A stretch of DNA of 64,000 nt from Cristatella mucedo (Eukaryota; Bryozoa; Phylactolaemata; Cristatellidae): the NCBI GenBank assembly GCA_009760855.2, contig WPIO01000012.1:4110001-4174000 (forward strand). Direction: 5' to 3'. Positions within the stretch are counted from its first letter, which is position 1, and each line of letters starts with the position of its first letter. The translations under genes were made by a program, and so were the position numbers. The notes under the pieces are model-generated. The model searched no databases. It worked only from the letters and a program-made list of their open reading frames with translations, and was not told where the DNA came from. Shown piece by piece: positions 40,829 to 51,051 of the stretch.

Positions 40829-43547
40829 GTTATGTAGATTTTGAGAGTTTGAATATAAAGACATGTGATGTTTGTTATGAAAGTATAGTGTCTAACAATA
40901 TTAATCCAACTTATTGCAATAGTAAGTTAGCAACAGGTAAATGCAGTGATACGTGTACTAATATGTTACAAGTTCCATGTGGGGCATGTGCGACAGCTGC
41001 TGATATAATTAGAAATGTCATAGATAAGTTTTTAAACAGAGGGAAGGATTGTGCTGAACTATTATTCGAATTTATAATTAATACTTCAAATGAATTACAA
41101 AATAAGCTAATAAATCACGTTGAAGCACCTATTCTTTTTGATTCTGATGTTCGTCAACAACTCAATGATGCTACGCATTCATGGATTTGTACAACATAAT
41201 TTAATGATATCAATTGAAAGTTTAAAGTAAGAGATCTCTTTCATTTCACAGGTAAGTTTAGAGGAGCAGCACATAAGCTTTGTAATTCAGTTGTCAGATT
41301 AAAAAAAACTACTTGCAAACTACCTATCTTTATAAAAAATTTGAAAGGATACGACTCTCATTCGATTTTAAAAGGAATGTCAGCATTTTGTCTTAATTGT
41401 AAGCCTGTTGCACATATTATGGAGAATTATATGTCATTGTCATTTGAGGATTTTGAGTTTAAAGATTCTATTAATTTTGTGATTGGTGGTTGAAGGGATA
41501 TTGTTACCTCATTAAGGAAAGCAAATTCAAACTTTGATGTTACGATTGATGTCTTTATAAAAACTATATCCAACTATTGATATTAAGGCTCTTAAAGATG
41601 TTATAACAAGAAAAGGTATTTATTTTTACGAGTACATGGACTCTTTTGATAAATTCAATGAGACTAAGATTCCAGAGATTAAAGCATTCAATAGTCAAAT
41701 TACTTTTGATACAGGTATTACTGCTGAAGACTATGAACATGCACTAAATGTATTTAAAATTTTCAACATGAAAGATTTAGGAGATTATCATGATATTTAT
41801 CAATATGCAGACATTACACTTCTTGCTGATTGTTATGAAGAATACAGAAATAGTTTTATTGAGTTGCTTAAACTAGATCCTGCCCACTATCTATCCGCAC
41901 CAACATGCATGCATGGTCTTATACTTTGTTTTATACCAAATGTAATTTAAAACTATTAGGTAGAAAAGAAGGAGACTTACAACTATATCAAAAGTTTAGA
42001 GAATCAATAGGAGGTTGAGTCTGTCAAGTCAGTAAAAGACTTTGTAAGGCTAGTAGTACTAATCATGTTATTACTGGGATGCAAAAAGTTTATATCCAAC
42101 AGTTAGGATGTGGTGTTTGCCTATTACAGAATTTATTGAATATGATTTAGGTAACTGGTCACTTGAAAAAATAATAGCACTACCTGAAGATGGTGAAGCA
42201 GGAATATTCATCTTATGTGATTTAGAGTATCCAAACGAACTACATGATTTACATAATGACTATCTACTTTGTAATGAAAGTAGAGTTGTTGATAATTATG
42301 AGTTTTCAAGATACAAATAGAAGTTTTCATCAGGTTTAGGTACTGTACCAAAGTTGATTTGTGATTTTAATAATAAAATTAATTATCTAACACATTACAG
42401 ATACTTTCAATTTGTTGTTAGTAAAGGTTTTATTCCAACTAAAATACATAAAGTATATAAATTTAATCAAGAACCTTGGGCAAAACCATTCATTGATATA
42501 TGTGCAGATAAAAATTTTGAATTTGAACGTTAAGGTGATAGCTTCAAAATAAATCTATATAAAGGTTTTATGTGCCAAATCTTTTGAAAGACATGTGAGA
42601 ATGTAGAAAACAGAACGTGTGTTCAATTAGTAAATACGGGAACAGATAAGAATGATTCATTATATAATAAATAATGAGAGATCCTAGACTTAAAGAAATT
42701 AGATGCTTTGATAAATAACTAGTTGGTTTCGAACACTCAAGGAAGAGTAGACTTCTAAACAAACCAATGTTTATAGGTGTTGCAATTCTTAATTTATCAA
42801 AATTACACATGCAAAGGTTTTACTATGGCACATTGAAGGCCAAGTTTAATGATAGAATAAGTTTATTACACACTGACACTGATTCATTAGTTGTTGATAT
42901 TAAAAGTGAAAACTTTGAGAAAGAGATGTTTGATATTAAATACTGGTTTCATAAAGACGAGTTCGGGAAATTCAAAGATGAAATTAATGGGGCAAAGATT
43001 GATGAATTCATTGCTTTAAGACCAAAACTATATTCTGCTGCTTCTACTAAACCAATTATGAAAGCAAAGGGTGTTCCAAAAGAAGTAATTAAGAATTCAA
43101 AGATAACACATAATAAATACATTCAATGTCTATCTAGAGCAAATGAAATTTATATTGATAATATTGATACTAAAGACTTTGATGAGACACTTGATAGAGA
43201 TTTCTATCGTATGACACAAAGTAAACATAATATTATTACAAAGAAACTTAAGAAAAGAGCACTATCAGCATTCGAATAAAAAAGATATTGGTTAGACTGT
43301 GGTTGCTGTAGTTATGCATACGGTCAGTACAAGTTTTCAGAAGCATTAAACAATAGTACAAATCCAGGCCACTGTAAAACTTGTAATATTAGTATAGATA
43401 CCGAAAAGAAAGATTGAAAATAGTAAACCATTACCAGTAAAGAGTGTTAGATTTTCAGATAAATCAAAAAAGAAAGATGATAAACTAGTTGATATACAAG
43501 AAGAAGTAGATCTATACGAGTCAATGGAGAATTTAAATATATATTAA
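40828..43547 (+). pseudogene. Protein-primed type B DNA polymerase, 5'-truncated
   Basis: Replicative polymerase of the Polinton pB class. It opens at exonuclease motif I (VDFESL, 40834-40851), so the N-terminal domain is gone. Exo II appears as NLKGYD (41338-41355), exo III as YHDIYQYADITLLAD (about 41790). Polymerase motif A is DAKSLYP (42078-42098), and motif C is DTDS (42875-42886). The C-terminus has the RYWLDCG and YGQYKF blocks. The frame is broken by stops at about 41198, 41213, 41497, 42015, 42318, 42534, 42580 and 43277, and by frameshifts near 41570, 42660 and 43418. Two of the TGA stops fall where the family has glycine (before VCQVSKR, and before KTCENV in motif B). It reads as one former gene of more than 900 codons. 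Confidence 0.88.
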
Positions 43548-43571
43548 CACAATTATTTTTACTATTATAGG

Positions 43572-43841
43572 ATAGATCCCAAAGAAATTGATATTACCAG
43601 CTCTGAGAGTGAGTCAGAGTATTCAGAGGATTCAATTGATGACCCTGATTATAAAATTGAAACATAATCTGAATCTGAGTCCTACGAGTCTGAAGCTTCA
43701 TCTTAAATTGAATCAGAATCTGAATCTGGTGAAGATCTAGAAGAATTTCTATTTGGTAAACAATATGAAGATCTCACCGATGAGAAAGTAAAAGCATATG
43801 AAGAGTATCTTGAATCATTGGTAGATAGCTCAAGAAGGTGA
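43572..43841 (+). pseudogene. Acidic Ser/Glu-rich protein, start codon lost
   Basis: The frame reads DPKEIDITSSESESEYSEDS and ends EYLESLVDSSRR. The upstream element is TATTATAGG, but the expected ATG is ATA at 43572. There are two in-frame TAA codons (43667 and 43706). Low-complexity acidic protein of unknown role, just after the polymerase. Confidence 0.55.
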
Positions 43842-43888
43842 AGCAATTTAATTTTAATTAAATACAATTTTGATTTCCTATACAGAAA

Positions 43889-44152
43889 ATGGACGTCTCA
43901 AGAATTTTAAGTTGTGAACAATCCAGAGAAATGGCAGTAAAAATCTGTCTTTAAAAACTTAAAGGTCAAGATCAGCGTATAGTTAAGCATTCACTAGACA
44001 AACTCATTCCATATATTGATAGTTCTTATATTAGTATTCTTACAGATATGTGTGATGCATGTGACAAACTAATGGAAAGTCGTAGTAAGATAAATGAGAT
44101 GCTCGAGGAAGCAAACCAAAAATCTAAAACACCAAAACAAAACCATGAGTAG
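43889..44152 (+). CDS. Small helical viral protein 1
   Basis: The ATG follows TATACAGAAA, a version of the element-wide start motif. About 87 codons with one in-frame TAA at 43952. It begins MDVSRILSCEQSREMAVKIC and carries a Cys-rich TDMCDACDKL segment. It has general resemblance to the two small proteins that follow (MD start, L-x-x-E, internal IC/C residues). Function unknown. Confidence 0.5.
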
Positions 44153-44187
44153 CGATTAATTAAACAAATTTTATAATCATTATATAG

Positions 44188-44424
44188 ATGGATGTAAGAA
44201 TACTAAGAATTCTATGTTGAAAACAAACTTTGGATGTTTTAAAATACATGCATGATAGAAAATTTAGTTCTTATAAATGTCATGATTTCATTTTAACATT
44301 GAATGTCTCATAGTTTACTTCACTTTTTGATATTTGTAATGAAAGTGAGAGATTAGATGAAGAACTTACAAACTACTGTGATTCGTGTATAAATAATAAA
44401 AAAGCAATTAATAATCTACAATAA
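44188..44424 (+). pseudogene. Small helical viral protein 2, broken
   Basis: The ATG directly follows TATATAG. The frame has a TGA at 44218 and a TAG about 100 bases later. Pieces read LDVLKYMHDRKFSSYKCHDF and FDICNESERLDEELTNYCDS. Size and composition resemble small proteins 1 and 3. Unknown role. Confidence 0.45.
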
Positions 44425-44482
44425 TCTACAGAGAGCTTTGGTTTGTAATTATATTAAACAAATTTAAAATAGTATATAGAAA

Positions 44483-44626
44483 ATGGATCTTGATAAAATG
44501 CTATCTAATGAACGTTTTAGAATTTATGCAGAAACACTTTGTGCAAGAATTTTTAATGTCTATGAAGATTTGTATCCATATATTTGTAAACTACTTGATT
44601 CTATAAAAGAAGAGTACATAAAATGA
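44483..44626 (+). CDS. Small helical viral protein 3
   Basis: Perfect start motif TATATAGAAAATG at 44473-44485. Intact 47 codons, starting MDLDKMLSNERFRIYAETLC. Its stop overlaps the next ATG (ATGA at 44623-44626), which suggests tightly packed genes. Confidence 0.55.
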   Translation: MDLDKMLSNERFRIYAETLCARIFNVYEDLYPYICKLLDSIKEEYIK

Positions 44627-44715
44627 GTACTACTCATAATGAAATAGACAGGCGTCAACATGTGATAGATTCTCTTTTTGATAGTATTAATCGTGAATCA
44701 GGTAGAGAATTTTGA
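44623..44715 (+). CDS. 30-codon ORF overlapping the previous gene
   Basis: The ATG overlaps the preceding TGA by ATGA. Reads MSTTHNEIDRRQHVIDSLFD to a TGA at 44713. No motif of its own and no recognised domain; the call rests on the overlap and composition. Confidence 0.35.
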   Translation: MSTTHNEIDRRQHVIDSLFDSINRESGREF

Positions 44716-44758
44716 TTTTTATCTGCATGTATTTTATTTTGTTATGATTATATAGGAA

Positions 44759-45238
44759 ATGGAAGCCGTTACTGATCCCAGTCATGTAACTTCTGCTTTG
44801 GCACTTAAATCTTACGTTGATTATCTTGTTAGGTCAAGAATGACAGCATATGACGAGCAACTACTCAATTCTGATATTTCAGACATGACTGATATCTCTG
44901 TTTAGAAATTATATCTTGATGAAGCAGATATTGAAGCACAAAAGATTTTTACTGCAGGTCAAACTGAAGTTCTATCAGGTCTTGAGTCAAGGGTTAGATC
45001 TAAAGTTGATGCTCTACTCGATGACCCTAGTGAGATTGCTAATAAAACGACTTGGATTGCATCACAACTTCTATCAATGTCTACAGTCATATCTGGAGTA
45101 TCTGGTATTAAAGCTGATATCGCAGGAATTTTTAAAGATGAGTGTTATGCAGTTTTACCAAGTATTACTGATGGTAAGAGTGCAAAACAAAAAGCAGCTG
45201 AGGCAGCAGTTGCACAACCCGATCCCAACACTGTTTAA
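44759..45238 (+). CDS. Unknown viral protein, about 159 codons
   Basis: Start motif TATATAGGAAATG. The frame runs MEAVTDPSHVTSALALKSYV, with a TAG at 44903, to DPNTV and TAA. The A-x-K-S-Y-V-D-type start resembles the linkers of the tail-fibre-like proteins, and the middle is Ala/Ser-rich and probably helical. The longer open frame visible at 44916-45242 is in another phase and is a shadow. Confidence 0.5.
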
Positions 45239-45265
45239 TTAACTATATAAAACAATATATAGAAA

Positions 45266-45514
45266 ATGAACATTGAGACAAGAAGTCAAGACTGTCTTAA
45301 AGAAGCACAAGGACAACAGCATTTAAATTTTAAAATCTGTTCTTATCCAATGGGTAGAATTGAAGACATCAGATCAACTTTGTTAGATGCTGTAAAACTA
45401 GTATTAGAATATAAAGCATTTAGAATTAATCAATCTGATCCAAAAATAGCAAATATATTTGCTAAAGTTAGAGATGGTTCAATTTTTGAGGAGTTTCTTA
45501 AAGACTTAAAATAG
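45266..45514 (+). CDS. Unknown viral protein, 82 aa
   Basis: Perfect start motif TATATAGAAAATG at 45256-45268. Intact frame MNIETRSQDCLKEAQGQQHL to FEEFLKDLK. Alpha/beta-like composition, no domain recognised. Its stop codon is part of the AATAGAAAAAATG motif of the next ORF. Confidence 0.55.
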   Translation: MNIETRSQDCLKEAQGQQHLNFKICSYPMGRIEDIRSTLLDAVKLVLEYKAFRINQSDPKIANIFAKVRDGSIFEEFLKDLK

Positions 45515-45519
45515 AAAAA

Positions 45520-45644
45520 ATGAATAGTATGAGATCTGAAGCTTACTCTAAAAAATAGAACTAACTAAACAAATGAAAGAAGAAGGAAAGAGTTTTGATA
45601 TTCCTGAAGAATTAATTGAAGAGACTATTGATTGGAAGATATAA
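45520..45644 (+). pseudogene. Small viral ORF with a frameshift
   Basis: The ATG follows AAAATAGAAAAA. Reads MNSMRSEAYSKK, then needs a shift at the A6 run (45552) to continue in a charged frame (QMKEEGKSFDIPEELIEETI) to TAA at 45642. Its end overlaps the convergent tail-fibre gene by about 20 bp. Confidence 0.4.
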
Positions 45645-46842
45645 AAGGAATATCATGTTCAGGTGGTGCATCTGGATATTCAGGTATACCACTCCATCTA
45701 ATATGATCATAAACTTCTATATTAGAATCTATTGTTTTACGTGCCACTCATGATGCAAGTTCAAAACGATTTTCATATTTAGAAAAGTCTAAAAAAAAGG
45801 ATTTTGAAAAAGTTACTCCATTTACGAATAAATCTTTAATATAATCTAAATCAGTAGGAGTTGAAATTGAACCAAAATTTAAAATAGGGTAAATAAGAAT
45901 AAATGCAATTGTTGTCGATAATTGCCCACCAAAAACACTAAAATTAGATATAGATTCACTTAATAGTAACATATCATTAATCTCAAAACCATAATGTTTA
46001 TTACAAATTAAACTAAACAGATATAAATTTTGTGAATATAGTTTGTGAATATATTTTAGAAATATAATATCACTGTTTATTTTTTTATAATAATAGAAAT
46101 ACCAACTACAGAAAATTTATAATTTACTCTTCTTCTGTTATCATCTCTTAATAAAAATGATCTGTCAACATAATTTCTCTTGTAGACTGTATATTTAATA
46201 TTTGCACAAATAGAACTAACATTTCTTACTACTGCATTTTCAATATCTTTTATTTTTTCTATTCTTGAGTATATTGATTTTTTGTGTTAATATCTGATAG
46301 CTTTGCTAAAACTTATCGACCATTAGTAGAAGAAGAACAAGATTGTGTTGGTTTTCCAATATTGCTTATGCTATTTGCAGTTAAGTTATCCAATATCAAA
46401 TAAAACCAACGTTATTATTCAATGTTCTAACAAATGGTAATCTTCCACATTTCAAATAGAAATGATGTACATACCTATTAGCAATTACATCAGTTGGAGA
46501 ATAATTAGCAAAAGTTGGTTCTCTTCTATTCACGATTAGTCTTTTAACACTTACATTTCCATTTACTGTTTCACTTGTTTTATATATACTAGTTATTGTA
46601 TCAGCATATTGTTTTGTACCAATATCTCTTAAATTTACAGGATCTGATATTCTTACATATTTTTTTGAGTCAGCAGATAAACTGCCAGTTATATGTTGAT
46701 CAGAATCTTTTCTTAAATAATTATTTTCAGGATATGATTTATTTACAGTTTCTAATGAATCAATAGTTTCTCCAACATTTATTTTTTTGTTTGAATCAAA
46801 GTTCAATGTCTCATCCATTTGTAAGTCTTTTCTAGGAAGCAT
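45625..46842 (-). pseudogene. Tail-fibre-like protein 3, with C-terminal domain
   Basis: Starts MLPRKDLQMDETLNFDSNKK at 46842. The N-terminal part has the tail-fibre repeat pattern (NNYLRKDSDQHITGSLS, ISDPVNLRDIGTKQYAD). After a stop near 46396 and further stops, open pieces continue downstream. They include IENAVVRNVSSICANIKYTV near 46230 and, after a shift at an A run near 46090, the stretch 46040-45625 ending in a YDHIRWSGIPEYP motif. These probably formed the C-terminal, receptor-facing domain. It is the third of three consecutive minus-strand paralogues. Confidence 0.6.
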
Positions 46843-46844
46843 TT

Positions 46845-47745
46845 TTAGGATAGAGCTATATAAGAAGGCAAAAATACACTTCGTTGACTAAGGAAATCTT
46901 TTGAACATATAATTGGCAAATCATTTATTAGTCTTTTTTGTTCATTAAGAATAAAACTTCCAAATATTTGAAATTTATAAGCAGGATTTATTTCTGCTGT
47001 GGGAAAAGGAGCAAGTATTTTCGTTGTTGAATCAGGTGTTTGATATGTTGTTGAAATCACATTTAATCCTATAGAAAATACAGTATTAGATATGTTATCA
47101 GGACTTTTTATCATTCCTACATATTTTATTCCTCTTATTTGCGTATTTAATGTTTAATCAATAGCAATTAAAAATGTTATTCATCCAACATTTCAATCTG
47201 CTATTTTATTTACATAACTAAGATTAACGCCATCAGCTGGATTAACAGGATTATTTACAATTCTAATAAATATATTTTGCATGTCTAAATTACCATTACC
47301 TGCTCCACCATGTAAATTAAGAAAGTTGTCATCGATATAATTTTTATTTGGAACAGTAAAATCTAAGTCTGGATTTTCACCAACAGATGAAACATTAACT
47401 TTAATACCACCATTCACAACTAGATTTCCTCTAATTGTTCCACCAGTAAGTGGTAATTTAGTATCAGTGTTATCCTTCCTTGCATGATCACTAGGATTTA
47501 TAGGATTAGCAAGATCTACTATTCTAAAATTATTCATATCAATAACTCCATCATTTGTAGTTGATCTAGAAATCTTATTAACAAAGTTTGTATCTATATA
47601 ATTTATATTTAATGTATCACCAGCATCAACAGGATCACCTAAATCTTTTATAAGATTTCCATTCATACTTAGAATTTCCACTGAGTATATCACAAGTCTT
47701 TCTAATACCATTCTTTGATGTTTTTCTGCTTCTTTTTCCTAACAT
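46845..47745 (-). pseudogene. Tail-fibre-like protein 2
   Basis: The start motif TGTATAGAAATG gives MLGKRSRKTSKN. A frameshift near 47665 leads into SMNGNLIKDLGDPVDAGDTL and repeats of the form DMNNFRIVDLANPINPSDHA, DMQNIFIRIVNNPVNPAD. This I-x-x-L-x-x-P-x-(N/D)-x-x-D-A pattern is the repeated shaft unit of phage tail fibres. Then come two TGA and one TAA stops (47193-47145), and a C-terminal frame ends at 46845. It sits between tail-fibre-like genes 1 and 3 with almost no spacing. Confidence 0.68.
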
Positions 47746-47747
47746 TT

Positions 47748-48611
47748 CTATACAATACTAACAATACAATCTATATAAGTAATTCCACTAGCAACTGTAA
47801 ACTTATCGATAGCATATCTTCCCGTTCCATCAATGGTTATTATTAAAACCACTGTACCACTTACTCCATAAGTATTACCACTAGTTATCTCTACATAAGA
47901 ATTAGTTTTATTAGATGCATACATAATATTAGATACCATACTAAAATTAGGTAATACTCCTGGAAAGAATGTTTTAAGATTAGTTGAATACGTAATAACT
48001 TATCTAGTTGCAGCAAAAACTGGCATATCACCAGTTGTAATTTGTTTAGGTTGAAATGCATTACCTGTACTTCCATTAGCAGTAATATTAAGACCTACCA
48101 TATCAAGATAGAATATACTTGGATAAGTGCCATTCAAACCTAAGTATTTAAATGTTACTTGTTTATTACTATCAACATATTGCTTTGTTGCTACATCAGA
48201 AACTTTTACATCAATAGGATTCTTATTTCCCATATCAATACTTACCATTGCTTTATCTCGAAATACTGCTGTCATACTTTTAAGTAATCCATAGTTTATT
48301 CCTTAATAAGGTCTTAGATCTAAGTAAACAGTTCCATCTGTTGAATTACCAGATATACCAACAACATTTTTACAATTCAATTGTGATTTCATTACTGCTC
48401 CACTCTTTGGTAATACATGAGTTAGACTTGACACTTTTGCTATTTCTCCTGAAGGATTACTAATAATACTGTTACCAGCACTTGAAGTAAGAGCATAATC
48501 CAATCTTATAGAATCACCACTGTTAACAGGAAATCCTAAATTAGTTATTCTATTATTATTTGCATCTAGATTAGTATAAATATTACCATTAACTTTTCTA
48601 ACTTTTTCCAT
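47748..48611 (-). pseudogene. Tail-fibre-like protein 1
   Basis: 288 codons in one frame with in-frame TAA at 48303 and near 48000. It begins MEKVRKVNGNIYTNLDANNN and has the shaft unit RITNLGFPVNSGDS. Further units follow (NPIDVKVSDVATKQYVDSNK), then a beta-rich C-terminal part (SGTVVLIITIDGTGRYAIDK). Its start is 12 bp from the divergent gene at 48624. The stop TAG is part of the next gene's TATAGAAATG motif. Confidence 0.72.
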
Positions 48612-48623
48612 TACTTATAATAT
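48612..48623. promoter_or_regulatory. 12-bp divergent promoter
   Basis: Only tacttataatat separates the start codon of tail-fibre-like gene 1 (minus) from the ATGATG of the next gene (plus). The central TTATAA is palindromic, which suits bidirectional use. Confidence 0.5.
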
Positions 48624-49332
48624 ATGATGAAAAAGGTAAAAAGAGGTAAATGAGTTGAAGAAGATAATAAAAGTGGAACTAAAACAACTAAAGAAGTGTT
48701 AAGTGTTAGAAGGCGTTAAAACTGCTGCAAATGTATCTGAAAAAGTAGTAACAAAACTTGCACCTAAACTTGCTACAAGATTATTATTAGCTGCATCTGA
48801 AAAGATTGCATCAGCAGTACCTAAGGTTTTACAGTCTCTTAAAGTTATTGGTGCAGGTGCAAATGTATTAGGTGGATTTCTTAGTGGGTTTACTGGAATA
48901 GCTGATCCAAGTCTTTTTATAAAACAAATAGTCGACGATATTGGTAGTGGTAAATACGGATGAGTATTCTGGAAAACAATGACAGAGAAAAAACAAGGAT
49001 TACAAAAGATGATCGAATCTTAAGAAATAGGCCTTACAATTAATGATGTATTACTTATTGCAGAAAAAGATAATTATCCTAGGCAATGTAACCCAAAAGA
49101 ATATTTAAGTGAAGTGTTTGGTCAAGAAGTTAATTGGGATGCTAGTAAATTAGATCCAAAATCCTGGTCTAAGAATTTCTTAGAGGTATGATCGGGAGGT
49201 TTTATTCTTGCTATCCGAGCACTTGTTGGTGCCATAGCAGCAGCAGTAGGAGCAGCAGGAACAGCTATTTCAATTACTGTAGCTGTCGAAAGTCTAATAA
49301 AACAAATTAATAGATCAAACTATGTTTACTAG
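48624..49332 (+). pseudogene. Viral membrane-like or minor virion protein
   Basis: Starts MMKKVKRGK, then TGA, a shift near 48700, and an Ala/Lys-rich helical part (LAPKLATRLLLAASEKIASA) with a hydrophobic GANVLGGFLSGFTGIA segment. Stops at 48961, 49021 and 49189 interrupt it. A second hydrophobic stretch near the end (LVGAIAAAVGAAGTAISITV) could be a transmembrane helix. It ends at 49332, overlapping the next ORF by 11 bases. No family recognised. Confidence 0.5.
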
Positions 49333-49621
49333 TAAAGCACCACCTATGAAGACGAAGGAACAAACAATGGAGGCTTTAAAATTACAAAGTATAAGACTAA
49401 GAAATGCTATTGAGGATTTGAATGAATTGTTTGAAGCAATTGATTCAGGAATTGATATTGATTTATCTGGTAAAGTACAACAATCTGAAGTCAAAAATCG
49501 ATTGGGTTACATAAAAAAACAAAGACAACTAGTAGAGAGCGGTGGAGTAAATTTTGCTCCAAAATTGAGAAGAGATATAAAAAAAGTTGAAGCAACTTCA
49601 GTCGGTGGAAAAGGAATCTAA
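49322..49621 (+). CDS. Unknown viral protein, 99 aa, coiled-coil-like
   Basis: Intact. Starts MFTSKAPPMKTKEQTMEALK, with a charged helical middle (RLRNAIEDLNELFEAIDSGI) and a basic end. It overlaps the upstream gene by 11 bases. A further small broken frame with charged residues (DIDRELKKLLTELKKR) runs from about 49622 to 49741. Confidence 0.5.
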   Translation: MFTSKAPPMKTKEQTMEALKLQSIRLRNAIEDLNELFEAIDSGIDIDLSGKVQQSEVKNRLGYIKKQRQLVESGGVNFAPKLRRDIKKVEATSVGGKGI

Positions 49622-49749
49622 TTGTAAAGCTGAAAGTGCTATGCTGCTTAGTACTCTTTATGCGTGGGGGAAACAACAGAAGATATTGATAGAGAACTTA
49701 AAAAGTTACTTACTGAGTTAAAGAAACGTTGCAGCAACTAAAAATCTGC

Positions 49750-50316
49750 CTATCTAACAAGTTTGTTGTCTTCTGTTAGTGTGTATTTGAAATTTAGACG
49801 TGCAAATTGTAAATGTCAACGAATAGCTTCCATATCTCTACGTGGAGCAGCATCGCTTGGATCGGCATATAGGCCTAAGTAATACCTTATTTCGTTTATT
49901 CTAATTTCTGATCTATACTTATTACATTTCTTGTCATAACTAACACCTATGAATCCGGTTTTATTGTCCTTTCTTAATCATTTATTTCTTTGATTTTCTG
50001 AATTAGTAGCATGTCTTAATTTAGAAATTCTATTAAAATTCTTAGTTCCGTTAATGTGATCAATTTGAAATATAGGCATTTCATTTTTACAAATTAACCA
50101 GGCTAATCTATGGCCCTTATATTATTTACCATCAATAATCATTCTTATATATCCTTCATCACTAATACAACCTGCTTCTTATCCTGCTATTGCCTTTCTA
50201 CCACGAGATGTTTTCCAGACAAATTTGCCTGTAAAAGTGTTTAAATCTAAAAGTTCCATAACACGTTCTCTCAATACAGTAAATTGATCAACTTTAGTAC
50301 AAACTTCATCTGACAT
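49750..50316 (-). pseudogene. HNH endonuclease with AP2-like C-terminus, four stops
   Basis: A single 189-codon minus-strand frame without any frameshift but with in-frame TAA at 50181 and 50124 and TGA at 49980 and 49818, so a normal ORF search misses it. It has the phage HNH layout: an N-terminal FVWKTSRGRK strand, YKGHRLAWLICKNEMP, then FQIDHINGTKNFNRISKLRH with the D-H-I-N-G core, and an N-x-x-G-F-x-G-V-S-Y-D segment of the AP2-like domain. Such genes are selfish nucleases or help genome processing. The ATG at 50316 sits on TGTATAGAAA, the same motif as structural genes, so it was expressed as a normal viral gene. Confidence 0.8.
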
Positions 50317-50367
50317 TTTCTATACAATGTTTTTTATCCGTTTAAAATAATTTTATTTTATATAGAA
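50317..50367. promoter_or_regulatory. Back-to-back start motifs, 51-bp divergent promoter
   Basis: The left edge carries ttttctatacaat (TATAGAAAATG on minus, for the HNH gene) and the right edge tttatatagaa joined to ATG (for the PLA2 gene). Confidence 0.6.
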
Positions 50368-51051
50368 ATGTATCATGAAGCAAAGCTATCATTGTCTGAC
50401 CATCAACTAAAACTAATTCATAGTTCTACTGAACCAATTTCCTTAAGATTGAAACATCAAGATTTATCAGGATCTGCTCCTATTCTTCTTAAAAAGACTC
50501 AACTAAACAAAATAGAAAAGAGTAGATCTAAAAATACTCGATTGCAATCGAATCTTTCATTGAAACAACTAAGAGCTAATAGAAGACAGAGTACTGGCAT
50601 TGTGGATATTATAAATAAATTATCAGGTGGTAGAGAATTTCATTTAAAATTGCAAAAGGGTGTTCAATCTGAAAATGTTCCTGGTGGCTCATTCAATAAT
50701 ACAGATGCTTACTCATATGTGGGTCCAGGCACTCAATTTAGAAAAATAATGGATCAAGGATTCACAAGTGTTAATGATCTTGATGCTAGGGCTCACATTC
50801 ACGATCATGATTATACGGAGACAAGTAATTTACCTGAACCAACAATAACTGAAATAAGAAATTTATCTGATCTTGTTCTTGCTAAGAGTGCTGCAAGAAT
50901 TGCATTGGATCCCAAACACCCGAATTATGTTCGTGAAGATGCTAAGACAGTAGCAGCGATAATTAGCGAAAAGGCCAAACTTGGTTTAGGCCTTGTTGGG
51001 TTAAACCTATCCGGCGATTGTTTTTTATCTACTGGATATACTTTAACTTGA
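50368..51051 (+). CDS. Virion protein with parvovirus-type phospholipase A2 domain
   Basis: The ATG follows TATATAGAA. The N-terminal 110 residues are basic (SLKQLRANRRQS). Next come a calcium-loop motif YVGPGT (50716-50733) and, 23 codons on, LDARAHIHDHDY with the catalytic His-Asp pair at 50800-50805. A helical segment follows (LSDLVLAKSAARIAL). The same loop plus H-D-x-x-Y order defines the PLA2 domain of parvovirus VP1, where it helps particles leave endosomes; related domains are known from adintovirus/Polinton proteins. No break is seen, and the end may overlap the convergent gene at 51.05 kb. Confidence 0.78.
   Translation: MYHEAKLSLSDHQLKLIHSSTEPISLRLKHQDLSGSAPILLKKTQLNKIEKSRSKNTRLQSNLSLKQLRANRRQSTGIVDIINKLSGGREFHLKLQKGVQSENVPGGSFNNTDAYSYVGPGTQFRKIMDQGFTSVNDLDARAHIHDHDYTETSNLPEPTITEIRNLSDLVLAKSAARIALDPKHPNYVREDAKTVAAIISEKAKLGLGLVGLNLSGDCFLSTGYTLT

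Noticed and set aside
44916-45242. 108-codon plus-strand frame
   Set aside because: It is out of phase with the motif-started frame 44759-45238, which has more protein-like composition; it is a shadow frame.
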